NCBI RefSeq assembly: GCF_020531845.1
Contig: NZ_JAJAVF010000004.1
Span: 101,856 to 165,855 of the forward strand
DNA from: Methylobacillus methanolivorans
GTDB lineage: Bacteria > Pseudomonadota > Gammaproteobacteria > Burkholderiales > Methylophilaceae
DNA: 64,000 nucleotides
Direction of reading: 5' to 3'
The notes beneath the pieces are model-generated. The model had not been told where the DNA came from and made no database searches. It was given only the letters and a program-made list of their open reading frames with translations. The position numbers and the translations under genes are program-made. Below are positions 36,061 through 44,201 of this stretch, in pieces. Every line of letters starts with the position of its first letter. Positions within the stretch are counted from its first letter, which is position 1.

Positions 36061-37043
36061 GCAATACCACGGTCCCCGATCCGCAGACCGCGCGGCGCGT
36101 TATCCGCGAGGCGGCGGCTTGGTATAGCCAGTTATGTTCCGGCGAGGCTGGCGCGGAAGAAAAACAGGCCTGGCAGCGCTGGCTGGAACAAGGCTGGGAA
36201 CATCAGTGGGCCTGGTCGCGTGTGGAGCATCTGCAGCAGCAAATGTCAGTGGCCCCTGGTCGCCTGACACGCAATGTGTTGGATTCCGGCGCTGAAGAAA
36301 TGCGGGCTAGCCGTCGAGCACTGCTCAAGGGCCTTGGCGTTGTGGCTTTCACTACGCCATTGGTTTGGCAGGGCTGGCGCGCACAGCCATGGCAGGCCAT
36401 GTTGGCTGATTACAGTACGGCGACCGGTGAGCGTCGTGAGTGGCTGCTGGCGGATGGCACTCGCCTTACCCTCAATACCGGTAGTGCCGTGAATATGGTT
36501 TTTGATCAGCATGTGCGCATGGTGCAGCTCATCAAGGGCGAGATTTACATTGAAACTGGACATGCATCCGCAACGCTGCAACAACCATTTATCGTCAAAA
36601 CCGCACAGGCCAGGTTACGGGCGCTGGGAACACAATTTGCCGTCAGGCAGCATGCACATGCGACCTGGCTGGGCGTGATGCAGCATGCCGTTGAGGTGCA
36701 TGCTGTGCATGCTGGTCCAGCCTACATCGTGCCTGCTGGGCAACAGGTCATGATTGGAGAGGATGTCTCTGAGCCAGTGCGTGCGCTGGCTGGCGATGAG
36801 GCAAGCTGGCGACGCGGGATGCTTGTGGTCACTGATTGGCGCCTGGCAGACCTCGTGGCCGAACTGGGCCGTTATCACCGTGGCGTCTTGCGCTGTGACC
36901 CGCAGCTCGCCGAGCAAAGGATTTCAGGCGCTTTCCCGGTGGATGATACCAATATTGCTCTGGAGGCGATTCAGACAGCCCTGCCGCAAGTGCGGATCAA
37001 TTATTTAACACGGTACTGGGTGACGTTAGGTTCCGTTACATAA
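36057..37043 (+). CDS. FecR-type sigma regulator with Tat-like motif, module 6
   Basis: A 328-residue FecR-type protein. The N-terminal domain contains AAAWYSQLCSGEAGAEEKQA. ASRRALLKGLGVVAFTTPL at about residues 84-102 is a good twin-arginine motif before the membrane span. The periplasmic FecR domain (DGTRLTLNTGSAVNMVF, LRALGTQFAVR) and the C-terminal domain (ISGAFPVDDTNIALEAIQ) follow. It is intact although the receptor it should listen to is broken. Confidence 0.9.
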   Translation: MSNTTVPDPQTARRVIREAAAWYSQLCSGEAGAEEKQAWQRWLEQGWEHQWAWSRVEHLQQQMSVAPGRLTRNVLDSGAEEMRASRRALLKGLGVVAFTTPLVWQGWRAQPWQAMLADYSTATGERREWLLADGTRLTLNTGSAVNMVFDQHVRMVQLIKGEIYIETGHASATLQQPFIVKTAQARLRALGTQFAVRQHAHATWLGVMQHAVEVHAVHAGPAYIVPAGQQVMIGEDVSEPVRALAGDEASWRRGMLVVTDWRLADLVAELGRYHRGVLRCDPQLAEQRISGAFPVDDTNIALEAIQTALPQVRINYLTRYWVTLGSVT

Positions 37044-37081
37044 ATCTATGCCAGGTAAAACGTAAAAGTTTCCATTTGCAT

Positions 37082-37108
37082 TGTCCCTTTGCTGATTTCG
37101 TTCGACCC
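37082..37108 (+). promoter_or_regulatory. Candidate sigma-dependent promoter of receptor 6
   Basis: TGTCC, a 16-base spacer and CGACCC, 38 bases before the receptor ATG. Much of the spacer (CTTT, TTTCGTT) aligns with the element of receptor 1. Confidence 0.45.
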
Positions 37109-37146
37109 ATCCCATGACAACATTCAATTTGTTATTGGGAGACAGT

Positions 37147-39599
37147 ATGAACAGACAAACCAAAGCCAGGAGTAACAAGCACTGGCAACACAAGGTGTTG
37201 AGCACCATGTTGGCAACAGCATTCAGCATCACTTCATTACCTTTTTACCTCGGTATGTCACCTGCCATTGCAGCGGAAAGCGAGTCTATCCGTACCTATG
37301 ATATTCCTCCGGGTGCCTTGGATGGCGCATTGAGCCGCTTTGCTGGGGAGGCAGGCGTGGTACTTTCGTTCGAGGCAGAGCAAGCTAAGCATCTTGCCAC
37401 TCATGGCTTGAAAGGTAATTACAGCGTTAAACAAGGCTTTGACGCGTTACTGCAAGGTAGTGGCCTGCAGGCCTTGGAAGTGCAGCCAGGGCGATTTACC
37501 TTGAAACCTATTATTAGCAGCCAATTGCAGAAGTCGAGCGCTGATACCCTGCCAGAGATAAAAGTGGCTGTGCAGGCAGATCGTGATGGTACGACTGAAG
37601 GTACTGCATCTTATCGTGCGAAATATACAAGTACTGCCACCAAGCTGGCTCTTTCTCCGCGCGAAACACCGCAGACCGTGACGGTTATTGGCCGCAAGCA
37701 GATGGATGATTTCGGCATGATGTCCGTGGATGATGCATTGAAGACAGCCAGCGGGGTGTTTGTGTATGAGCGAGGAGCGAATGGTAACGACTATTATAGC
37801 CGTGGATTCAGCATGCAATCACAGTACGATGGAATGCTCAATCCAACAGGTATTAGCGATTCCAATCGAAATCCACTAGTCGATAATGCTTTTCTTGATC
37901 GTGTAGAAGTATTGCAAGGTGCGTCGGGTTTGCTCAATGGTGCGGGCTCTCCTGGCGGTACGATTAACTTGGTGCGTAAGCGTCCTACGCAAGAGTTTCA
38001 AGCGAGGGCGGAAGTACACTTGGTTCATGGGATCAACGTCGTTTTGTGGGTGACGTATCAGGGCCCCTCACGGAGTCAGGCAAGGTGCGGGGGCGCTTTG
38101 TAGCATTGGTGGATGATGCTAATTCTTTCATTGATTATGCCTTTAACAACAAGCAGGGTATATACGGCATTCTTGAGGCAGAGGTGACGCCTACTACTTT
38201 GGTCAGTGCCAGTGTGCAATACCAAAAAGACCTGGGGCGTAATCATTTGGGTGTGCCATATGCTGCAGATGGCAGTGATTCTGGACTGAAGCGTTCTTCT
38301 TTCTTCGGTAATCCTGATAGCCATAACAATAAGGATTACAGGCTGTACACGATGGGTATTGAGCAAAAGCTGTTTGATGATTGGTTGCTGAAAGCTACTT
38401 ATATGCGTGGGTTGACTGATGTCTATCAGTCCAAGGACAGCTGGTTGGCTGGTAGCCTCAATCCAGTCACTGGCGCTGGACTAAGGCTTTTTCAGAACGT
38501 CAAGCTGACAAGGGATCTGAAGTCAGATGCGCTGGATGTGCATGCTTCTGGGCCAGTAACCTTATTCGGGAGAACCCACGAACTGACATTGGGCATCAAC
38601 GGCTCTAAGTTAAGTTCCGAAACCAAGGGGACAGACTACAGATTGGCAGCTACTATTCCCAACGGCTATGATTTTGATCCTAACTCTATTGTGACACCAG
38701 TGCCGGGTGGTACTTATGGCAGTGATGATGTGATTCGACAGCACGGGATGTTTGCAGTGGGCCGCTTCAATCTGAGTGATTCACTAAAGATGATTTTAGG
38801 GTCACGAGTTAGTTGGTATCGCCTGACCGATCGCTTGGGAACAAGTAGTCAAACCGAAACTGGTGTAGTCACACCATATGCTGGCTTGGTCTATGATCTT
38901 GATAGTGAATATTCGGTGTATGCCAGCTATGCCGATATTTTCAAGCCGCAGGAGTTTCGCAATGCCAATGGCAGCCGATTGGAGCCAGTGATTGGGACCA
39001 ATTACGAAGTGGGTATCAAGGGTGAGTTGCTGAACAAGCAATTGAATGTAGCGGCAGCATTTTTCCGGCTTGAGCAAACGAATGTCGGTAGGCCAGATAC
39101 TTCAGTGCCTTTTAATTTGGGCAATATTTGCCAAGGTCAATGTTATACAGCGTCAGACAAGATAGTGAGCCAAGGGCTGGAGCTTAACCTTAACGGCGAA
39201 GTCAGTGTGGGCTGGAATGTGGCAGCTGGTTATACCTATATGCATAGCGAATACACTGCAGGCGAGAAAAAAGGTGACCGTTACATGACGACCTTGCCTA
39301 TGCATAGCTTGAGCTTGGCAAGCTACTATCGTATTCCTAGCACTGAGTGGAGCATTGGAGGGAATGTTCGTGCCTATGGTCGCATTTACAACCAGGATGC
39401 AACCAACTATGACATTAAACGTGGCGGATTAGCGATTGTCGGTTTGACGGCAAAGTATCAGGTCAACAAAAAGACAGAGCTTAATCTGATTGTGAATAAT
39501 CTGTTTGATCGTCGTTACTATGCCACCGTGGATAGCCTGAACTACACTACCTTTGCAGAGCCGCGCAGGATCATGGCCAACCTGAAATACCAGTTCTGA
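37147..39599 (+). pseudogene. TonB-dependent siderophore transducer 6, split by a one-base frameshift
   Basis: A receptor of about 817 residues when both frames are joined. The first frame (37147-38103) gives a signal peptide (ending AIA), an STN domain (YDIPPGALDGALSRFAGEAG), TLPEIKVAV and most of the plug (LDRVEVLQGASGLLNGAGSP, INLVRKRPTQ). The reading then has to shift near 38022: an extra G after CACTTGG would restore EVHLGSWDQRRFVGDVSGPL, the motif of all paralogues. The second frame runs to 39599 without a stop and ends LKYQF. The rest is undamaged, so the change is recent, a sequencing error in a G-run, or phase variation. GGGAG precedes the ATG at 37147. Confidence 0.85.
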
Positions 39600-39629
39600 C
39601 CTGGCATGCCTTAGTGTCAGGCAAACATA

Positions 39630-39667
39630 AAGGACGATGACGCGATAACACGCCCATCGTCCTTTTT
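39630..39667 (+). terminator. Intrinsic terminator after receptor 6
   Basis: AAGGACGATG pairs perfectly with CATCGTCCTT, continuing into a T-run. The loop is 15 bases and can pair further (CGCG/CGCC region). Confidence 0.88.
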
Positions 39668-39722
39668 ACATCGAAAGCTATCATCGGGTAATTGCGAAAA
39701 GTATCTAAATTTTTACAGTTGA

Positions 39723-39758
39723 GGGTGTCCTTTTTTCATTCTCAAGTGTCATGACTAA
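39723..39758 (+). promoter_or_regulatory. Putative ECF-sigma promoter, copy 2
   Basis: TGTCC at 39726-39730, a 16-base spacer and TGTCAT at 39747-39752. The flanks and spacer match the copy at 6752 except at about three positions (GGGTGTCC, TTTTTTCATTCTC, GTGTCAT, ACTA all shared). It is followed by a leader of about 140 bases with two small hairpins (AGGGCAT/ATGCCCT at 39762-39786 and AATGTGA/TCACATT at 39800-39826) before the PepSY gene. Confidence 0.6.
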
Positions 39759-39894
39759 TAGAGGGCATACTGTTTAGCATGCCCTTGCGTCATCAAACAA
39801 ATGTGAATGATATACAATCTCACATTTTCTGCCTCTTTGGCGAATGGAGCATGATGCCCTGCTCGCCTTTGGATTAATTAAGCAAGGATTTGCC

Positions 39895-41496
39895 GTGAAA
39901 GAAGGTTTTCGCCAGAGCATGGCCTGGCTACACACCTGGGTTGGCTTGTTGGTTGGGTGGGTGTTGTTTTTCGTATTCGTGACCGGGACCGCTGGTTATG
40001 TGAATGCCGAGATTTCACGCTGGATGCAGCCTGAGCTGCCTTTGTCCAAGCCATTGGTGGAGGTCCCGACGGCGCAGGTGCTGGGATTTGCCTTTGATCG
40101 CCTGGAGAAGGTGGCGCCAGATGCTCGCATGTGGAGCATTACCCTGCCGCATCGCGGTTTGGCTGAGCGAATAGACCGCGAGGCCGGGATTGCATGGGAG
40201 GATATGCCGCGACCAGGGCTGGAGCGCGGCGGACGTGGCAACGAGAATTTCGATCCGGTCACTGGGGTGGCAGATCAGCCTATTGAGGGGCGCCCTACCG
40301 GTGGTGGCTGGGAACTGTATGAAATGCACTATGCCTTGCATTACCTCAATGACGATGTGGCTTATCGTATTGTTGGCGTTTGCACTATGTTTATGTTGTT
40401 GGCGATCATCAGCGGGGTGATCACGCACAAGAAGATTTTCAAGGATTTCTTTACTTTCCGTCCCGGCAAGGGTCAACGCAGTTGGCTGGATGCGCACAAT
40501 TTGGTGAGTGTGATGGCGCTGCCATTTTTCCTCATGATCACGTATAGCGGCCTGGTGTTTTTTACCTTTCAGTACATGCCGACAGTAAAAGATGTCTTCT
40601 ACGGCTCCTCTGAGAAGCAACTGCGCAAGCTCTACGATGAGTTATACAAACGCGACCCGGTAGATAAGGTATTTGCGCCTGTGAAACGTCCACAAGTCTC
40701 GGTGGAAAAGCTGGTGCAGCAAACCCAACAGGCCTGGGGAGACGTGGCGGTGGCTACTGTTGTCATGCGCCACCCCGTGGCGGAAGGTCCTTATGTAGAG
40801 ATTGTGGGTGATTATTCCGCCACGCTGAATCGCGGTTTCCCGCCCAAGGTGCGCTTCAATGCGATCACTGGCGAGCCGGTAGTATTCGACAACCAGACCA
40901 ATGCCACCATGCTGACACGCAATGTGATGCTGGCCTTGCATGAGGGCCATTTTGCTGGCTGGTGGCTGCGCTGGCTATATTTCCTCTCCGGCTTGTTAGG
41001 CTGCGCGATGATAGGCACCGGGCTGGTGTTGTGGACAGTGAAGCGTCGTAATAATTATCTGGGCAAGCATGGCGGCACGCCAGGTTTTGGCCATCGGTTG
41101 GTGGAGACACTGAATGTGGGCACCATCGTAGGCTTGCCAGTCGCCGTTGCAGCGTATTTCTGGGCTAATCGCTTGTTACCAATCGAAATGGCAGATCGTG
41201 CAGATTGGGAAATGCACTGCCTGTTTGCCGCTTGGGGCTGGATGTTCATTTACGCTGCTTTACGCCCGCTCAAGCGTTCATGGCTGGAGAGCCTCTATAT
41301 CGCCGTGGCGGCATTTGGCCTGATTCCTGTGCTGAATTTCCTGACGACGGAACGGCACTTGGGGGTGACCATTCCCCATGGTGACTGGGTACTGGCAGGC
41401 TTCGACCTGACCATGCTGGGCTTTGCCGCGGCATTTGCCTACATCGCCTATAAGCTCAAGAAGCGTTGGCTAAAGAAAGAGGAGGTGCAGGCATGA
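39895..41496 (+). CDS. PepSY_TM iron-uptake membrane protein (large form)
   Basis: I chose GTG at 39895, which has AGGA upstream and gives MKEGFRQSMAWLHTWVGL, the family start; an ATG at 39844 would add 17 poor residues. The 533-residue inner membrane protein has a first span at about 15-35 (VGWVLFFVFVTGTAGYV). A PepSY periplasmic part follows, then spans near 155-180, 210-230 and 365-385, and three or four C-terminal spans. Conserved histidines (WLHTWVG, WLDAHNLVSVMALP, ALHEGHFAG) suggest haem binding. It is first in an operon with DUF3649 and DUF3325, a set widely seen with TonB receptors. A role in ferri-siderophore reduction is inferred from FpvG-like relatives. Confidence 0.87.
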   Translation: MKEGFRQSMAWLHTWVGLLVGWVLFFVFVTGTAGYVNAEISRWMQPELPLSKPLVEVPTAQVLGFAFDRLEKVAPDARMWSITLPHRGLAERIDREAGIAWEDMPRPGLERGGRGNENFDPVTGVADQPIEGRPTGGGWELYEMHYALHYLNDDVAYRIVGVCTMFMLLAIISGVITHKKIFKDFFTFRPGKGQRSWLDAHNLVSVMALPFFLMITYSGLVFFTFQYMPTVKDVFYGSSEKQLRKLYDELYKRDPVDKVFAPVKRPQVSVEKLVQQTQQAWGDVAVATVVMRHPVAEGPYVEIVGDYSATLNRGFPPKVRFNAITGEPVVFDNQTNATMLTRNVMLALHEGHFAGWWLRWLYFLSGLLGCAMIGTGLVLWTVKRRNNYLGKHGGTPGFGHRLVETLNVGTIVGLPVAVAAYFWANRLLPIEMADRADWEMHCLFAAWGWMFIYAALRPLKRSWLESLYIAVAAFGLIPVLNFLTTERHLGVTIPHGDWVLAGFDLTMLGFAAAFAYIAYKLKKRWLKKEEVQA

Positions 41497-41783
41497 GTGA
41501 GATCGCACGTTATCGGTTGATGGTGGCCTCTCGCATTCTTGCTGCTGTCGTAGTGGGCTATGCCTTGACCTCGGCCGTATCCATATTGTTGGCCTTGCTA
41601 TTGCCTGTATCCAAGGCAGAGGCAGTGCTGGCTTCTACCATGTTGAGTTTTGCCCTGTATGCAGGCATCGTCATCTGGGTGTTTCAGGCACGTAGTGCCA
41701 TGCGGGCATGGGTAGGCTTGCTGGTGCCATTGGCGGTGCTTTCGTTGGCTTGCTGGCTGTTGATGCCGGGAGGTGCAGCATGA
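41493..41783 (+). CDS. DUF3649 small membrane protein
   Basis: A 96-residue protein with three predicted membrane spans (about 11-35, 42-62, 70-92) and typical DUF3649 segments (RYRLMVASRILAAVVVGYAL). It overlaps the PepSY stop as ATGA and has a strong GGAGG site. DUF3649 proteins are known as partners of PepSY_TM and DUF3325 in iron-uptake operons. The biochemical role is not established. Confidence 0.85.
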   Translation: MSEIARYRLMVASRILAAVVVGYALTSAVSILLALLLPVSKAEAVLASTMLSFALYAGIVIWVFQARSAMRAWVGLLVPLAVLSLACWLLMPGGAA

Positions 41784-42583
41784 CGGCATATCACATGGCA
41801 GTGTTGCTGTTTGCCTGGGGTGGTTTTTTTGCCTTGGCTGTCAGCATGGAAAAGCACGGCAAGGAATTGATTGGTCGCGAGTTGAGCGCAGGCCAGCGAC
41901 AGCGCTGCTATTGGTTGGGTTGGGGACTGTTGGCAATTGCCTCGGCATTTGCCGTGGCAGGTTGGCACTGGAACATCGGCCCTGTCGTGATAGTGGGCTG
42001 GTTGAGTGCTATCGGCGTGTTGCTGGCTTTCCTGATGCCCTGGTGGCCATTACAGCCAAAACAGGCTGCGCGTAAGGAAAAATCGTTGCCGCAATTGCGC
42101 GATACGGTATTGCCAGTGCCAGTACGTGCATTATTGGTGCTGGCCTTGGTCGCGGTGCCTGCATGGCTGGGCTTCAATGCCTGGAAAATGTCGGAGCAAG
42201 CTGTGCTGCGTGACGATGCTATCCACGGCCAGATTGGCCCTTGGGCATTTGTCATTGCTGAGGAAAGCCAGGATGTACCGGAGAAATTTGCCTGGGATAC
42301 CCCGGTGAAGGAGTTCCACCTGCGTTTTTGTGAGGCCTGCGATAGTGAAATTCGCGCTGCCTACCTCAAGTTCCGCAAGCCTCGTTCGCTGCGGGCTGCA
42401 GGTCTGGCATTCCACGGGGCAAGGTGGACGCGCGAAGTGGCTATTTACATTCCTCCTGCTGCCCGGTTGGAAGACCAGATTTGGCTGACGGTGGAAAGCA
42501 AGTCAGGCGAGGTGTATCACCAGGCTTTCGACATCGAGCGCTTGTCGCCAGCGACTGCGCGCTTCATCCAGGAGAAGCAATAA
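41780..42583 (+). CDS. DUF3325 protein fused to a soluble periplasmic-type domain
   Basis: A 267-residue protein overlapping the DUF3649 stop as ATGA, with GGAGG upstream. The first 100 residues are DUF3325-like, with three spans (MTAYHMAVLLFAWGGFFALA, GWGLLAIASAFAVAGWHW). After a KQAARKEKSLPQ linker comes a second membrane span (about 120-138) and a soluble domain (QIGPWAFVIAEE, EFHLRFCEACDSEIRAAYLK, FRKPRSLRAAGLAFHGARW). I recall the two halves as separate neighbouring genes in other proteobacteria, the second sometimes mislabelled as thiamine-pyrophosphate-binding. The frame here is continuous. The FCEAC pair may bind metal or be redox-active. Confidence 0.75.
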   Translation: MTAYHMAVLLFAWGGFFALAVSMEKHGKELIGRELSAGQRQRCYWLGWGLLAIASAFAVAGWHWNIGPVVIVGWLSAIGVLLAFLMPWWPLQPKQAARKEKSLPQLRDTVLPVPVRALLVLALVAVPAWLGFNAWKMSEQAVLRDDAIHGQIGPWAFVIAEESQDVPEKFAWDTPVKEFHLRFCEACDSEIRAAYLKFRKPRSLRAAGLAFHGARWTREVAIYIPPAARLEDQIWLTVESKSGEVYHQAFDIERLSPATARFIQEKQ

Positions 42584-42584
42584 C

Positions 42585-42920
42585 ATGCCGACGATTGCAG
42601 CGAACATCATCCGTTCAGCCAGTATGCTGGTTTTATTGACCAGTGCTTCAGCCTGGGCGCATGGCGTGCATATTCCGCTTGGCAAATGCTGGGTTGAAGC
42701 CAAAGAGATTACTTGCGAAGGCGGAGAGTCGGATGGCCACCCGTTATTGAACGCCGTGGTGGACGTGATCCGTTATGATGAAAGCCAGATTTTTTCTGGC
42801 AAGCTGGACGACCATTCCCGCATCCGTTTCCCTAAGCCTGCTGGCGAGTTTTACATTCTCATTGATGCAGGCCCTGGGCAAGTGATCGAAATTGATTGGA
42901 AAGACATCAAGGGCATTTGA
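42585..42920 (+). CDS. Small exported protein closing the PepSY operon
   Basis: A 111-residue protein with a signal peptide ending SAWAHG, then a beta-rich domain resembling carboxypeptidase-regulatory or DUF4198-type folds (VVDVIRYDESQIFSGKLDDH, FYILIDAGPGQVIEIDW). It starts one base after the previous stop. A His-Gly-Val-His right after cleavage and two cysteines (GKCWVEAKEITCEGG) could bind metal. It may be the counterpart of the DUF4198-like gene heading the MacAB operon. Confidence 0.7.
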   Translation: MPTIAANIIRSASMLVLLTSASAWAHGVHIPLGKCWVEAKEITCEGGESDGHPLLNAVVDVIRYDESQIFSGKLDDHSRIRFPKPAGEFYILIDAGPGQVIEIDWKDIKGI

Positions 42921-43009
42921 TATCCGGCTGGGTTGAACCCTCAGGGTAGGCTGTGTTCCAATGGAGCAGCGCAATATCACCCTCGCATCGCCATAGACCG
43001 GAGTATTAC

Positions 43010-43252
43010 ATGAGCCAGACTTTTCATCGCTTCTCTGAGTTGTTTGACCAGCTTGGCCTGCCATCCGACGATCAAGGCATCAGCCATTTCCTTACCACCC
43101 ATGCTCCGCTCGCAGACGATATTGCCCTGCCAGATGCGCCATTCTGGACACCTGCCCAGGCGACTTTTCTGCGCGAGGGCTTATTGCAGGATGCAGATTG
43201 GGCAGAAATGATTGATCAATTGAACATCGCGTTGCGAGCGCATTCAGTCTAA
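43010..43252 (+). CDS. DUF2789 family protein
   Basis: An 80-residue soluble protein with GGAG before the ATG. The sequence FSELFDQLGLPSDDQGISHF, then PFWTPAQATFLREGLLQDA, matches the DUF2789 family as I know it. Function is unknown. It follows the PepSY operon after 89 bases and ends just before the receptor relic. The frame extends 19 codons upstream without a good start. Confidence 0.8.
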   Translation: MSQTFHRFSELFDQLGLPSDDQGISHFLTTHAPLADDIALPDAPFWTPAQATFLREGLLQDADWAEMIDQLNIALRAHSV

Positions 43253-43284
43253 GTTCTGGGCAAGAATATTGTTCCCATGTGGGT

Positions 43285-43353
43285 GGCTGGACGCGCCAGG
43301 CGCATTTTTGCGACCCGCGTAATCTGATGTTGACCCTGCGTGGTAGTTTCTAG
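43285..43353 (+). pseudogene. Relic of the 3' end of a TonB-dependent receptor
   Basis: The frame ending at TAG 43351 reads GGWTRQAHFCDPRNLMLTLR and GSF, an excellent match to the receptor C-terminus (receptor 5: GGGRQNYFGEPRSVMLTLRG, then SF). The last 13 codons are clean and the match fades upstream of about 43285. It is the leftover of a seventh receptor removed by deletion. Confidence 0.75.
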
Positions 43354-43390
43354 ATTCGCTGTATCCAACCCCTGATTGATTGGCTGAAGG

Positions 43391-44185
43391 TTACAAATCT
43401 ATCCTGGGTTTATGCGGCGCATTGCGTGTGAGCCTATCCCATAGCCAGCGCGGGATAAAGCGCAGGATGCGCGCTACCCAGCCCATTTGCCAAGGGATGA
43501 TGACAAAGCGTTGGCGCTTGGCGATTGCCGCAGCGAATTTTGCCGCGGCGATGTCCACTTCCATGAGGAAGGGCATGCGGTAACTATTGACGTCGGTCAT
43601 CGGGGTGCGGATATAGCCGGGAGCGATGGTGGTGACGGCAATGCCGAAGTGTTGCATCTCGGTACGCAGGCTTTCGAGATAGGTGATGGCAGCAGATTTC
43701 GATGCGCTGTAGGCCCCGGCACCAGGCAAGCCACGTATGCCCGCGACACTGGCAATACCGACGAGTTGCCCATGTTTGCTTGCTGCCTGCATGGCGGCAA
43801 TAAAGGGCTGGAAGGTATGCACCATGCCAAAGACGTTGATCTCGAACACGGTATGAAAGGCGTCAATATCTTCCACTTCAGCAGTGAGGGTGCCGCAACT
43901 TACGCCTGCGTTGGCAATGACGATATCGGGCACGCCAGCCGTGGCGATGAAGGTGTGCGCAGTAGCCTGCATGGCCTGGGCATCGCGTACATCAGCCTGG
44001 TAAATGTGACATTGCCCGCTAGGAAATTCGTGCGCTAGGTCTTCAAGCAGTGCCAGGCGGCGTGCAGTGACACCGACGATAGCACCTTGCTTGAGATAGT
44101 GTCGTGCCAACGCCAAGCCAATGCCACTAGAAGCGCCGGTAATAAAAACCCGCTGGCTGGCAGCGGGTGTGGATTCGCGTGTCAT
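43391..44185 (-). CDS. Short-chain dehydrogenase/reductase
   Basis: A 264-residue classical SDR. It has the Rossmann motif TGASSGIGLALARHYL (about 16-31), NAG (IVIANAGVSCG), the catalytic Ser region and YSASK (about 156-160). C-terminal residues IPRWLWDRLTRNAP suggest membrane association. It uses NAD(P)H on an unknown carbonyl or alcohol substrate. It is the last gene of a minus-strand run argS, SPOR, dsbA, SDR, with 16 bases to dsbA. Confidence 0.88.
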   Translation of the reverse strand: MTRESTPAASQRVFITGASSGIGLALARHYLKQGAIVGVTARRLALLEDLAHEFPSGQCHIYQADVRDAQAMQATAHTFIATAGVPDIVIANAGVSCGTLTAEVEDIDAFHTVFEINVFGMVHTFQPFIAAMQAASKHGQLVGIASVAGIRGLPGAGAYSASKSAAITYLESLRTEMQHFGIAVTTIAPGYIRTPMTDVNSYRMPFLMEVDIAAAKFAAAIAKRQRFVIIPWQMGWVARILRFIPRWLWDRLTRNAPHKPRIDL

Positions 44186-44201
44186 GGGCGAGTGGCTGGT
44201 A

